From: JACVRW01 sp963728495
GTDB lineage: Bacteria > Actinomycetota > Thermoleophilia > Solirubrobacterales > Thermoleophilaceae
Length of the DNA stretch: 64,000 bases
Assembly (NCBI GenBank): GCA_963728495.1
Contig: CAVSKI010000010.1
Coordinates: 415,329 to 479,328, forward strand
Direction of reading: 5' to 3'
Shown: positions 1-8,094 of the stretch, piece by piece
How positions within the stretch are numbered: the stretch's first letter is position 1
Layout: each line of letters starts with the position of its first letter
Position numbers and translations under genes: made by a program
The notes under the pieces: model-generated
Told to the model about the DNA's origin: nothing
Seen by the model: the letters and a program-made list of their open reading frames with translations, nothing else
The model's database searches: none

Positions 1-223
1 CTTTCCGATCACACCGACCTTTCCCCACCTCGGGCTGCTGGGGATGCTCGGCTACCTGCCCGCCAAGTTCAAGCTGCGCTTCCTCGAGCCCATCGAGTTC
101 GGGGAGGGCGACTCCCCCGACGACAAGGCACTCGTGCAGACCGTCGCCCACGAGGTTCGCGCGCGCATTCAGGAGGGTCTCTGGGACATGCTCGCCGAGC
201 GTAAGTCGGTCTGGTTCGGATAG
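1..223 (+). CDS. C-terminal end of a PlsC/lysophospholipid acyltransferase-like protein (partial)
   Basis: The reading frame enters from the left edge and stops with TAG at 221-223, giving about 73 C-terminal residues. The stretch FPITPTFPHLGLLG followed by YLPAKFKLRFLEPI and an acidic-Asp segment matches the end of the acyltransferases that often precede an SDR epimerase in actinobacteria (the Rv0502 type beside Rv0501). The family transfers acyl chains to glycerophospholipid or related acceptors at the membrane. The catalytic NHxxxxD and FPEG motifs would lie outside the window, so the assignment rests on the C-terminal similarity and the neighbour only. Confidence 0.6.
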   Translation, partial: FPITPTFPHLGLLGMLGYLPAKFKLRFLEPIEFGEGDSPDDKALVQTVAHEVRARIQEGLWDMLAERKSVWFG

Positions 224-225
224 CC

Positions 226-1461
226 GTGGACTCCCGGCGGATCCTGCTCACCGGGCTGTCCACGTACTGGGGCGGCCGGCTGGCTCAGGCGCTCGAGGCC
301 TTCCCCGAGGTCGAGGCCGTGATCGGCGTGGACAACGAGGAGCCCAGCGTCGAGCTCGAGCGCACCGAGTATGTGAAGGTCGGCGCCCAACACGCGCTGC
401 TGCGCCGGGTCGTGGAGGCGGCCGAGATCGACACGGTGGTGGACACCCGGCTGGTCGTGGACTCGTCGACGACCTCGTCGGCGAAAGCTCACGAGAACAA
501 CATCATCGGGACGATGAACATCCTGGCGGCCTGCTCGGGCGCGGGCTCGCCGGTGCGCAAGGTGGTGTTCAAGTCGTCCACGCACTTCTACGGCTGCGAG
601 CAGGACGACCCGGCGTTCTTCGAGGAGACGATGCGCCGGCCGCATCCACCTCGTACTCCGATCGAGCGGGACATCGTCGAGGCCGAAGCGTCGCTCTCCG
701 AGTTCGCCGACAAGAATCCGGCCAAGACCGTCACGGTCCTGCGCTTCGCCAACGTCCTCGGGCCCGACGTGCGCACGTCGCACATCGACCTCTTCTCCCT
801 TCCCGCCGTCCCGATGATCCTGGGCTTCGATCCGCGCTACCAGTTCGTCCACGAGGACGATGTGGTGCACGCCCTGGAGCACGCCGTCAAGTGCGACGTG
901 GCGGGCGTCTACAACGTGGCCGGCGACGGGGTGTTGGCCCTCAGTGAGGTGGCCGGCCTGCTGGGAAAGCCGTACGCGCCCGTGCTGCCGCCGTGGGGAA
1001 CGGGCCTGGCCACCGCGGCGCTGCGCCGCGTGGGCATCGGGATTCCGCCCGAGGCGCTCAACCAACTGCGCTTCGGGCGCGGCGTGGACAACCGGCGCTA
1101 CAAGGCGGGGGGATTCAGCTACGCGTACACGAGCCGCGAGGCGGTGCTCAAGCTGGGCGAGCATCTGCGCCTGCACCCGGTCCTGCGCGGGGCCCAGGAG
1201 CCCTACCGCTACGAGCGCGAGGTGGAGGAATTCCTCAGGTGGAGCCCGCACGTCCGTAACGGCCGCACCCGGGGCGAGCGGCTGCTGGACCGCAGCGAGC
1301 TCGCCGACCTCGAGCGCGTCCGCCAAGACGAGCGCCTGGCTGTCGCTGAGGAGCGCCTGGCGGCCGCCGAGCGTACCGCCGAGAGGGCGCTCGAGCGGGC
1401 CACGGAGGCAGAGGAGCGCGCCAGGCGGGCGGTGGAGGAAGTGGCCGAGCGCCGCACCTAG
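226..1461 (+). CDS. NAD-dependent epimerase/dehydratase (extended SDR) with C-terminal coiled coil
   Basis: A 411-residue extended short-chain dehydrogenase. It starts at GTG two bases after the upstream acyltransferase stop, so the two are probably co-transcribed. The N-terminus RILLTGLSTYWGGRLAQALE is a divergent Rossmann GxxxxxG nucleotide loop, and FKSSTHFYG and VTVLRFANVLGP follow the usual SDR order. The canonical YxxxK is not obvious, so the substrate cannot be predicted and activity may be atypical. The last ~55 residues (from about 355) are an Arg/Glu/Ala-rich heptad region that looks like a coiled coil. The pairing with an acyltransferase resembles the Rv0501-Rv0502 arrangement of mycobacteria, which suggests an envelope-lipid or sugar-nucleotide role (inference). 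Confidence 0.8.
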   Translation: MDSRRILLTGLSTYWGGRLAQALEAFPEVEAVIGVDNEEPSVELERTEYVKVGAQHALLRRVVEAAEIDTVVDTRLVVDSSTTSSAKAHENNIIGTMNILAACSGAGSPVRKVVFKSSTHFYGCEQDDPAFFEETMRRPHPPRTPIERDIVEAEASLSEFADKNPAKTVTVLRFANVLGPDVRTSHIDLFSLPAVPMILGFDPRYQFVHEDDVVHALEHAVKCDVAGVYNVAGDGVLALSEVAGLLGKPYAPVLPPWGTGLATAALRRVGIGIPPEALNQLRFGRGVDNRRYKAGGFSYAYTSREAVLKLGEHLRLHPVLRGAQEPYRYEREVEEFLRWSPHVRNGRTRGERLLDRSELADLERVRQDERLAVAEERLAAAERTAERALERATEAEERARRAVEEVAERRT

Positions 1462-1555
1462 ACATACCTGCCGGGCACGCCGCCCAGCGCAAATTGGCGT
1501 TCATGTGCCGACCTGCCGCCTGACCCGTCCCTACACTGATTTCTGGATCCGCAGC

Positions 1556-2590
1556 ATGAGGCACAAGATGTTCATCCTTGTCGCTGTGCTCCTGCTGGTG
1601 CTCATCGGGGGTGCGGTGGCCGCGTACGCGTACGACTCGTCGCGCGAAAACGTGATCGCCGAGGGCGTGACGGTGGCCGGCGTCGACGTGGGCGGCATGG
1701 ACGTCGACCAGGCTCGCGCGGTTGTCGAGCGGCGCCTCAGCGAGCCGCTGGAGCAGCCGATTGCCGTGGTGCGCGGCAAACGCCGCTTCAACCTGTCGGC
1801 CGACGATGCCGGCGTGCAGGCCGACGTTCCTGGCATGGTCGACGCCGCTCTGCAGAGCAGCCGCAGCGGCAGCATCATCAGCCGTCTGACCCGCGACCTC
1901 AGCGGCGGCGAGGAGAACGCCGAGGTGAGCGCGCGCGTGACCTACGACCAGCAGGCGGTCAACAGGCTGGTCAATCGCGTGGCCAAGGGAATCGACCGCG
2001 AGGCGCGCGACGCCGAGGTCAGCTTCCCGTCACTCGAGAAGGTCAAGGAGCAGAAGGGCCGAGAGGTCAAGGTGGCCGTGCTGCGCAGGCGACTGGCTCA
2101 GGCACTCACCGTGCCCGGCGTCGACCGGCGCGTCACGGCGCCGGTCCGAATCAAGCGTCCCAAGGTCACCCAAGCCGAGCTGGCCAACAAGTACCCGGCT
2201 CTGCTGGTGGCCGACCGGGCCAACTTCCAGCTGCGCTTCTACAAGAACCTCCAGCTGGTCAAGTCGTACACGGTGGCCGTGGGTGCGGTCGGCTTCGACA
2301 CCCCGGCCGGGCTCTACCACATCCAGAACAAGGCGGTCGATCCCGCCTGGACGGTGCCCAACTCAGACTGGGCCGGCAGCCTGGCCGGCACCGTCGTCCC
2401 GGGCGGCAGCGCGGAGAATCCGCTCAAGGCGCGCTGGCTGGGAATCTTCGACGGCGCCGGCATCCACGGCACCGACCAGACCTACTCGCTGGGGAGCGCA
2501 GCCTCCCACGGCTGCATCCGGATGGCCATCCCGGACGTGATCGAGCTCTACGACCAAGTACAGGTCGGAGCACCGATTTACATCGCCTAG
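1556..2590 (+). CDS. L,D-transpeptidase (YkuD domain) with N-terminal membrane anchor
   Basis: The 344-residue protein begins with one hydrophobic segment (FILVAVLLLVLIGGAVAAYAY), so it is exported or membrane-anchored. Residues about 35-130 (VAGVDVGGMDVDQARAVVE and onward) resemble the putative peptidoglycan-binding repeat found in front of YkuD domains. The C-terminal catalytic motif is complete: HGT then SHGCIRM, with Cys320 as nucleophile and His318 and Arg322 beside it. The family forms 3-3 cross-links in peptidoglycan or attaches proteins to it. ATG at 1556 is chosen because it precedes the anchor directly; an ATG four codons later is an alternative. Confidence 0.9.
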   Translation: MRHKMFILVAVLLLVLIGGAVAAYAYDSSRENVIAEGVTVAGVDVGGMDVDQARAVVERRLSEPLEQPIAVVRGKRRFNLSADDAGVQADVPGMVDAALQSSRSGSIISRLTRDLSGGEENAEVSARVTYDQQAVNRLVNRVAKGIDREARDAEVSFPSLEKVKEQKGREVKVAVLRRRLAQALTVPGVDRRVTAPVRIKRPKVTQAELANKYPALLVADRANFQLRFYKNLQLVKSYTVAVGAVGFDTPAGLYHIQNKAVDPAWTVPNSDWAGSLAGTVVPGGSAENPLKARWLGIFDGAGIHGTDQTYSLGSAASHGCIRMAIPDVIELYDQVQVGAPIYIA

Positions 2591-2826
2591 CCGACGCCGA
2601 TCCGGGCGATCGGCATCTCCTCCCAGCCCTGCTGCTCCAGAAGGGTCTGACGGCCGGTATGTCGAAGACAAAGCGTGCCGATGAAGACGCCTCGTTCCCG
2701 CTTGCGCAGAACCGAGTACCACATCGTGGAGGCGTCACTGGGCCCTCTGATCGGGTGCCACGGCTTGACCGGCGTCTCCTCCTCGTCAACGAATCCGGCT
2801 TCGGCAAGCTGAGTTCGCGTGGCCAC
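2587..2826 (-). CDS. small conserved-looking hypothetical protein overlapping the xer start
   Basis: A 79-residue frame fills the gap between the L,D-transpeptidase and the recombinase. Its composition is protein-like rather than arginine-rich antisense noise: FVDEEETPVKPWHP, STMWYSVLRKRERGVF and LEQQGWEEMPIARIGVG. The stop TAG shares the four bases CTAG with the convergent L,D-transpeptidase stop. The proposed GTG start falls in GTGGCCAC (2819-2826), which reads the same on both strands and is also the proposed start of the divergent recombinase. No family is recognised. Longer starts inside xer are possible. Confidence is moderate because there is no homology support. Confidence 0.42.
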   Translation of the reverse strand: MATRTQLAEAGFVDEEETPVKPWHPIRGPSDASTMWYSVLRKRERGVFIGTLCLRHTGRQTLLEQQGWEEMPIARIGVG

Positions 2827-3760
2827 TCGCCCGTCCGAGGTGTTTACGAAGAACGCTCCCACACCGGCAGAGGCTAATGCCGCCACGGAAGGCTGGGCGC
2901 GGGCACTGGCCCGCTTCGGCGACTGGCAGCGGATGCGCGGCATGGGGGACAAGACGCGACGCGCGTACCGGGTCGACCTCACCCAGCTCGGCGTATGGGC
3001 GGCCGAGCAGCAGCTGCTTCCGCAAGAGCTCGGCCACCGCGACCTGCGCCGGTTCGCCGCGGTATTGGGGGAGAGGGGGGCGGCGCGTTCGACGGTCGCA
3101 CGCAAGCTCGCCGCGATACGCAGCTTCTACCGCCAGCTGGTCGAGCGCGGGGAGCTCGAGGCCAACCCGGCGGACCTGGTCTCCAGCCCCAAGAAGGACG
3201 CCTACCTGCCCAACGTGCTCAAGCCGGGGGAGGTGGCCGAGCTGCTAGAGCGCATTCCCGCCTCGACGCCGCTGGACCTGCGCGATCGCAGCATGTTCGA
3301 GCTCGCCTACGCCGCCGGGCTGCGGGCCGAGGAGCTCGTGAACCTCGACATGGGAAGCGCCGATCCGGACGGCGAGGAGGTGCGCGTGGAGGGAAAGGGA
3401 GGCAAGACGCGGGTGGTCCCCGCCGGTGAACACGCCTGGCGAGCCCTCGAGCGCTACATCGAGCGAGCGCGACCGGTGCTCGACACGGGCGACACTCCGG
3501 CGTTGTTTCTGTCCAAGAGCGGGAAGCGGCTCTCCACCTCCGATGTGCGCCGCCGGCTCAAGCTCCAGGGGCGCCGGGCCGGCATCTCGCCGCACACGCT
3601 GCGCCACTCGTTCGCCACCCACCTGCTGGAAGGAGGCGCCGACCTGCGCGCGATCCAGGAGCTGCTCGGGCACGCTTCGATCGGCACGACTCAGACATAC
3701 ACTCGGGTAGAGTCGAAGCGCCTCAAAACGGCCTATTCGCGCGCACACCCGCGGGCGTGA
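2819..3760 (+). CDS. tyrosine recombinase, XerC/XerD family
   Basis: A 313-residue site-specific recombinase with the N-terminal SAM-like core-binding domain (about 20-110) and the C-terminal catalytic domain. The catalytic set is present: Arg in YAAGLRAEEL, Lys in EGKGGKTR, HTLRH (His259, Arg262), LLGH (His285) and Tyr294 in TQTYTRV. These proteins resolve chromosome dimers at dif with FtsK, or act as integrases. The length and lack of neighbouring phage genes favour the housekeeping Xer role. GTG 2819 is the longest plausible start; GTG 2840 is an alternative. It lies 13 bp upstream of a sigma factor, an arrangement consistent with co-transcription. Confidence 0.9.
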   Translation: MATRPSEVFTKNAPTPAEANAATEGWARALARFGDWQRMRGMGDKTRRAYRVDLTQLGVWAAEQQLLPQELGHRDLRRFAAVLGERGAARSTVARKLAAIRSFYRQLVERGELEANPADLVSSPKKDAYLPNVLKPGEVAELLERIPASTPLDLRDRSMFELAYAAGLRAEELVNLDMGSADPDGEEVRVEGKGGKTRVVPAGEHAWRALERYIERARPVLDTGDTPALFLSKSGKRLSTSDVRRRLKLQGRRAGISPHTLRHSFATHLLEGGADLRAIQELLGHASIGTTQTYTRVESKRLKTAYSRAHPRA

Positions 3761-3773
3761 CAGGGAAGATCTC

Positions 3774-4568
3774 GTGGAGACGAATCTCAAGGCGATAGAG
3801 CTAAAGGACCTCTGGCGCCGCTACAAGGATGACCGAGACGAGAAGGCGCGCGAGCGGCTGGTGCTCGCCTACGCGCCCCTGGTCAAGTACGTGGCGGGCC
3901 GGATGTCCAGCGGGCTGCCATCGCACGTGGAAGAGGCCGACCTCATCTCCTACGGCCTGCTCGGGTTGATCTCGGCCATCGAGCGCTTCGAGCCCGAGCG
4001 CGAGATCAAGTTCGAGACCTTCGCGATAACCCGCATCAAGGGCTCGGTGATCGACGAGCTGCGCTCGCTGGATTGGGTGCCGCGCTCTGTGAGAACCAAG
4101 GCCCGCGAGATCGAGAAGACCAACGCCAAGCTGGAGCACCAGCTGCACCGCGCGCCCACCGACCAGGAGATGGCGAGGGAGCTGGCGGTCTCCGTGGAGG
4201 ACTTCCAGGACTCGCTCGTGCGGATCTCGAACTCCTCGGTTGTCGCCCTCGACGAGCTGTGGACGGTGTCCGACGCTTCGGGCGATCAGGTCTCCCTGCT
4301 GGACACGATCCAGGACCCCGGAGCGCCCGACCCGGCCCAGGAGATGGACACCACCGAGATGAAGGACCGCCTGGCCGACGCGATCGCGCGCCTGCCCGAG
4401 CGGGAGAAGCTCGTGGTGGCCCTCTACTACTACGAGAACCTGACCCTGCGCGAGATCGGAGAGGTACTCGGGGTCACGGAGTCGCGCGTTTCCCAGCTCC
4501 ACACCAAGGCTGTGCTGCGGCTGAAGTCGCGTCTCCAGGGCGACCCGATCGGCGACGCGGCCGAATAG
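3774..4568 (+). CDS. RNA polymerase sigma factor, FliA/WhiG family
   Basis: 264 residues with regions 2, 3 and 4 in order. Region 2 runs from RLVLAYAPLVKYVAGRM through ADLISYGLLGLISAIERFEP; the FETFAITRIKGSVIDELRSLDWVPRSVR block is diagnostic of the sigma-28/WhiG group; region 4 ends with LTLREIGEVLGVTESRVSQLHTKAV, the helix-turn-helix that reads the -35 box. No flagellar genes are in the window. In non-motile actinobacteria such factors control development or stress, and are often held by an anti-sigma factor, none of which is adjacent. The start GTG 3774 follows GGGAAG at a good distance. Region 2.3/2.4 residues are intact. Confidence 0.92.
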   Translation: METNLKAIELKDLWRRYKDDRDEKARERLVLAYAPLVKYVAGRMSSGLPSHVEEADLISYGLLGLISAIERFEPEREIKFETFAITRIKGSVIDELRSLDWVPRSVRTKAREIEKTNAKLEHQLHRAPTDQEMARELAVSVEDFQDSLVRISNSSVVALDELWTVSDASGDQVSLLDTIQDPGAPDPAQEMDTTEMKDRLADAIARLPEREKLVVALYYYENLTLREIGEVLGVTESRVSQLHTKAVLRLKSRLQGDPIGDAAE

Positions 4569-4614
4569 ACGCAGCGCAGTAGTCTCCTGATACCGGCCAG
4601 GAATCAACGGGGGT

Positions 4615-4634
4615 CCGGGGGCGTGAGCCCCCGG
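4615..4634 (+). terminator. GC-rich stem-loop between sigma factor and EF-G-like gene
   Basis: A perfect 8-bp stem CCGGGGGC / GCCCCCGG closes on GTGA, which as RNA is a GNRA-type tetraloop. It lies 46 bp after the sigma-factor stop and 25 bp before the EF-G-like start. No U-tract follows, so it is not a classical intrinsic terminator. It could be a weak terminator, a processing site or an attenuating leader structure. Confidence 0.45.
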
Positions 4635-4659
4635 CTGCATCCCCGAGGAAGGGAGAGTT

Positions 4660-6735
4660 GTGGCGCACGAATCGCCGAAGAGGATCCGCAACGTGGCCTT
4701 GGTGGGCCACCGAGGCAGCGGGAAGACTTCTGTGAACGAAGCCCTCCTGTTCACGGCCGGAGCGATCAACCGGCTCGGCTCGGTGGCCGATGGAACCACG
4801 GTGTCGGACTCCGCTTCCGATGAGCAGGCGCGCGAGATGTCGATCTCGGCGAGCCTCTCGTCGTTTCGCTGGGACGACCGCAAGATCAACCTGATCGACA
4901 CGCCGGGCGAGCCCTCCTTCGTGGCCGACGCGCTCGCCGCGCTGCGTGTGTGCGAGGGGGCCGTGTTCGTGGTCAACGGCGTGATGGGCGCCGAGGTCAC
5001 CACGAGCCGCCTCTGGGAGCGCGCCTCCGAGCTCGGACTGGCCCGCATCCTGTTCGTGAACATGCTCGACCGCGAGCGCGCCGACTTCTTTCGAGCGCTC
5101 GACTCGCTCAAGCAGGCCTTCGGCCAACACGTCGTGGCCACCGAGATCCCGATCGGCGCGGAGCACGAGCTTCAGGGTGTGGTCGACCTGATCGACATGA
5201 AGGCCTACCGCTACGAGGGCGAGGCGCGTGAGAACTGCGAGGAGATCCAGATCCCGGAGGAGCTGGCCGAAACGGCGCAGGAGTACCGGGAGAAGCTGAT
5301 GGACGAGGTCGCCGAGGTCTCCGACGAGCTGATGGAGCGCTACCTCGAGGGGGAGGAGATCTCCCACGACGAGACCGTCGCCGCGCTCAAGACGGGCGTC
5401 ACCGAAGGCCACCTCTTCCCGGTCACCTGCGGCGCGGCCACCCGCAACCTGGGCATCAACCGGCTGCTCGACGCCTTCGTCGACGACCTTCCCTCGCCGG
5501 CCAAGAAGGGCACCGTCGAGCTCGACGGCGTCACGCTCGAGCCCGACGAGTCGAAGGAGATGGTGGCGTTCGTCTTCAAGACGCTCGCCGATCCCTACGC
5601 CGGCCGCATCAACCTCTTCCGGGTCTACCAGGGCGTGATCAGCCATGACTCCCATGTCCACAACTGCCGCGCCCACGTCAAGGAGCGCATAGGCCAGCTG
5701 CTCATGCCGCAGGGCAAGGAAACCGAGCAGGCGGATGAGTTCGGCCCCGGCGACATCGGCGCGGTGGCCAAGCTCAAGGAAACTCACGCCGGGGACGTGC
5801 TCTCCGGGCACGACGCCGAGATCCCGCTGTCGCTCCCGGTCATGCCCCGCCCCGTGATGGCCTTCGCCATCGAGGCCAAGGCCAAGGGCGACGAGGACAA
5901 GATGGGCCAGGCGCTCCGACGCCTCCAGGAAGAGGATCCGACGATCGACTTCCACCGCGACGATCAGACCGGGGAGCAGATTCTGGCGGGGATCACGCAG
6001 ATCCACGTGGAGGTGATCGTCGGGCGCATGAAGGAGCGCTTCGGCGCCGAGGTGGAGCTGCACCAGCCGCACGTGCCCTACCGCGAGGCGATCAAGGCCT
6101 CCGCCAAGGCGCATGCCCGCTACAAGAAGCAGACCGGCGGGCGCGGCCAGTTCGCCGACTGCCACATCGAGATCGAGCCGCTGCCGCTGGGCGAGGGATT
6201 CGATTTCGTGAACGCCATCAAGGGCGGTGTGATCCCCGGCGGGTTCATCCCGGCGGTACAGAAGGGCGTGCAGGAGGCGATGCGAGCGGGAACGATCGCG
6301 GGTTTCCCCGTCCAGGACATCCGGGTCCGCCTCTTCGACGGCCAGCACCACTCGGTGGACTCCTCGGAGATGGCCTTCAAGATCGCCGGCTCGATGGCCT
6401 TCAAGGACGCGATGGAGAACGCCGGCGCCGTGCTGATGGAGCCGATCATGACGATGACGGTGACCATTCCGGAGGAGAACGTCGGCGACGTGATCGGCGA
6501 CCTCAACTCGCGCCGTGGCCGGCCGCTCGGGATGGAGCCGAAGGGCTCGGTGACCGAGGTCAAGGCGGAGGTGCCGATGGCCGAGGTGCTCTCGTACGCC
6601 CCCGACCTGCGCGCGATCACCGGCGGGCAGGGCGAGTACACGCTGGAGCTTGCCCGCTACGAGGAGGTCCCGGCCCACATCGCACAGGGCGTCGTGCAGG
6701 AGGCCCAGAGGGAGGCCGAGGCGGTCAAGGCGTGA
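4660..6735 (+). CDS. elongation factor G-like GTPase with altered G3 and G4 motifs
   Basis: 691 residues in the EF-G domain order: G domain, beta-barrel II, III, IV (TGGRGQFADCHIEIEP) and V (RGRPLGMEP). The P-loop GHRGSGKTS (residues 16-24) is intact. Two motifs depart from true EF-G. The G3 box reads DTPGE (80-84) where translational GTPases have DTPGH, whose His positions the hydrolytic water. The G4 box reads NMLD (134-137) instead of NKMD. This places it in the EF-G-like (FusA2/EF-G II) group, whose role is not well defined. The GTG start at 4660 has GAAGGGAG upstream. It heads a run of five overlapping downstream genes. Confidence 0.88.
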   Translation: MAHESPKRIRNVALVGHRGSGKTSVNEALLFTAGAINRLGSVADGTTVSDSASDEQAREMSISASLSSFRWDDRKINLIDTPGEPSFVADALAALRVCEGAVFVVNGVMGAEVTTSRLWERASELGLARILFVNMLDRERADFFRALDSLKQAFGQHVVATEIPIGAEHELQGVVDLIDMKAYRYEGEARENCEEIQIPEELAETAQEYREKLMDEVAEVSDELMERYLEGEEISHDETVAALKTGVTEGHLFPVTCGAATRNLGINRLLDAFVDDLPSPAKKGTVELDGVTLEPDESKEMVAFVFKTLADPYAGRINLFRVYQGVISHDSHVHNCRAHVKERIGQLLMPQGKETEQADEFGPGDIGAVAKLKETHAGDVLSGHDAEIPLSLPVMPRPVMAFAIEAKAKGDEDKMGQALRRLQEEDPTIDFHRDDQTGEQILAGITQIHVEVIVGRMKERFGAEVELHQPHVPYREAIKASAKAHARYKKQTGGRGQFADCHIEIEPLPLGEGFDFVNAIKGGVIPGGFIPAVQKGVQEAMRAGTIAGFPVQDIRVRLFDGQHHSVDSSEMAFKIAGSMAFKDAMENAGAVLMEPIMTMTVTIPEENVGDVIGDLNSRRGRPLGMEPKGSVTEVKAEVPMAEVLSYAPDLRAITGGQGEYTLELARYEEVPAHIAQGVVQEAQREAEAVKA

Positions 6736-7484
6736 AGAAGGAGTTGCGTCCGGTTCACGACGCCGTCACGTGCGACGTCTGTGGGCGAACCATCCTGAAG
6801 GGCGAGCGTACGGAGACGTACCTCGCGCCGGGCGGGCACCGCCATCAGGTGTGCGACCTCTGTGCGGTGCGCGCGCAGCACAGCGGCTGGATCCGCGAGT
6901 CCGGCGCCGGGGACATGCCACACCGCTCCGCTCGCCCCGAGCCGCGCCGGGGGCTGTTCGGCCGGATGCGCCGGCGCCGCCTCGAGCCCGGTGCCGATGC
7001 GGAGATGGCTGACGCCGAGGCGGAGGCGGGCTCCGAGGAGGGCTCGGAGCCGCTCGAGCCCGACGAGGCGCAGGCCGTGGCGCGTCCGCCGCGTCCGCGC
7101 TCGCGCCCGAAGGATCCCCGCCACGTGCGCGCCGTGCCCACCACCGCCGAGGCCAAGGTCGACCGCGCGCTCGATCTGTTCAACGGATCGCAACACCAGC
7201 GCACGATCGCCGGGCTGGCGCGCACGCTGGGCGCGCCGCACGTCTCGGCTCAACCCGACCCGGGACACGGCAGCCAGGTCTCGGTCGTGGTCGCCTGGGA
7301 GCTCTCCTGGTATCGCTACCGGGTGGATCTGGGCGACGAGGGCGAGCCGGTCGAGATGCTCGAGAAGGGTGAGGAGATCGACCAGATCGACCGGTCGCTG
7401 CGTGAGTGGAATGCCACCCTCGACGGCGACGGACGCGTATTGGCCGGCCACGCGGTGACCGATGTGGGGGGCAACGAGGGGTGA
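6732..7484 (+). CDS. hypothetical protein with N-terminal zinc-ribbon-like cysteine pairs
   Basis: 250 residues starting at a GTG that overlaps the EF-G-like stop (GTGA). The N-terminus has CDVC (about residues 14-17) and CDLC about 25 residues later, a likely zinc-binding knuckle. A basic segment (RRGLFGRMRRRR) and an acidic, low-complexity middle (AEAEAGSEEGSEPLEP) follow. The C-terminal ~110 residues are ordered: TTAEAKVDRALDLFNGSQHQRTIAGLARTLGAPHVS, then VVVAWELSWYRYRVDLGD. No known family is recognised. Cys-pair plus basic regions could bind nucleic acid, and the position directly after an EF-G homologue suggests a translation or ribosome link (inference). Confidence 0.72.
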   Translation: MKKELRPVHDAVTCDVCGRTILKGERTETYLAPGGHRHQVCDLCAVRAQHSGWIRESGAGDMPHRSARPEPRRGLFGRMRRRRLEPGADAEMADAEAEAGSEEGSEPLEPDEAQAVARPPRPRSRPKDPRHVRAVPTTAEAKVDRALDLFNGSQHQRTIAGLARTLGAPHVSAQPDPGHGSQVSVVVAWELSWYRYRVDLGDEGEPVEMLEKGEEIDQIDRSLREWNATLDGDGRVLAGHAVTDVGGNEG

Positions 7485-7687
7485 TCTACTGCGTGGTGCC
7501 CCAGGCACTCGCGGGCGAGCTGCTCGACCGGCTGGCCGACTACTACAGCGATGACCCGAACGTCGAGGTGATGGTCGATCGCCGGGCTCAGGGCGGCCTC
7601 CCCGGAGAGCACTCTCCGGCCGAGGACCGCCGCCGGCAGCGCCCCACCGGGAGCTTCCCTCCGATCGACCTTCCGGCCAACCGGTGA
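7481..7687 (+). CDS. small hypothetical protein, 68 residues
   Basis: The start GTG overlaps the preceding stop by four bases, and its own stop overlaps the start of the RNase H gene, so it is translationally coupled on both sides. The first 40 residues (MIYCVVPQALAGELLDRL, then YYSDDPNVEVMVDRR) look like a small alpha/beta fold. The tail is Arg/Pro-rich (AEDRRRQRPTGSFPP). Similar short proteins with the VMVDRR segment occur in actinobacteria, but no function is known to me. The coupling and composition support a real gene. Confidence 0.62.
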   Translation: MIYCVVPQALAGELLDRLADYYSDDPNVEVMVDRRAQGGLPGEHSPAEDRRRQRPTGSFPPIDLPANR

Positions 7688-8094
7688 AGGTGGTCGTGAA
7701 CGTCGACGGGGGCGCGCGCGGCAACCCAGGGCCCGCCGCGGTGGCCGCCGTGGCCGCCAGCGTCGACGGGGATGTGCTGGGCGAGCGCAGCGAGTACATC
7801 GGCGAAGCCACCAACAACGTCGCCGAATACCGGGCTCTGCTGCTCGGCCTCGAGCTGGCACGCGAACTGGGCGCCGGCGAGGTCGAGCTGATCAACGACT
7901 CCGAGCTCGTCGCGCGACAGATCGGTGGTGAGTACAAGGTCAAGCACGCGGGCCTGAAGCCGCTCTTCCTCGAGGCGATGAGGACCCTTCGCGGGTTCGA
8001 CGCCTGGTCGGTTCGCTCGGTGCGACGCGAGCACAACGAACGCGCCGACGCGCTGGTCAACCAGGCTCTTGACGAGGCCCGAGCGCGGCGGTGA
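7684..8094 (+). CDS. RNase HI-family protein (reverse-transcriptase-like RNase H fold)
   Basis: 136 residues covering a complete RNase H fold. Motifs in order: VNVDGGARGNPGPAA (first catalytic Asp), NNVAEYRALLLGLELA (catalytic Glu), INDSELVARQIGGEYKVK (catalytic Asp) and HNERADALVNQALDEA (last Asp). The enzyme would cut the RNA strand of RNA-DNA hybrids, as needed for R-loop or Okazaki primer removal. This short form without an N-terminal hybrid-binding domain is the RnhA-like type also found fused to CobC phosphatase in mycobacteria. Start GTG overlaps the upstream stop (GTGA). Confidence 0.88.
   Translation: MKVVVNVDGGARGNPGPAAVAAVAASVDGDVLGERSEYIGEATNNVAEYRALLLGLELARELGAGEVELINDSELVARQIGGEYKVKHAGLKPLFLEAMRTLRGFDAWSVRSVRREHNERADALVNQALDEARARR

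Noticed and set aside
2283..2540. Open frame inside the L,D-transpeptidase on the same strand
   Set aside because: Arg/Ser-rich translation of an alternate frame of a conserved gene; no domain or ribosome site.
2819..3760. Xer recombinase as evidence of an integrated phage or genomic island
   Set aside because: No att-like repeats, tRNA, phage genes or base-composition change nearby; it looks like the housekeeping recombinase.
4474..6678. 734-codon open frame antisense to the EF-G-like gene
   Set aside because: His/Leu/Arg-rich antisense product of a high-GC gene; the plus-strand protein has full family motifs.
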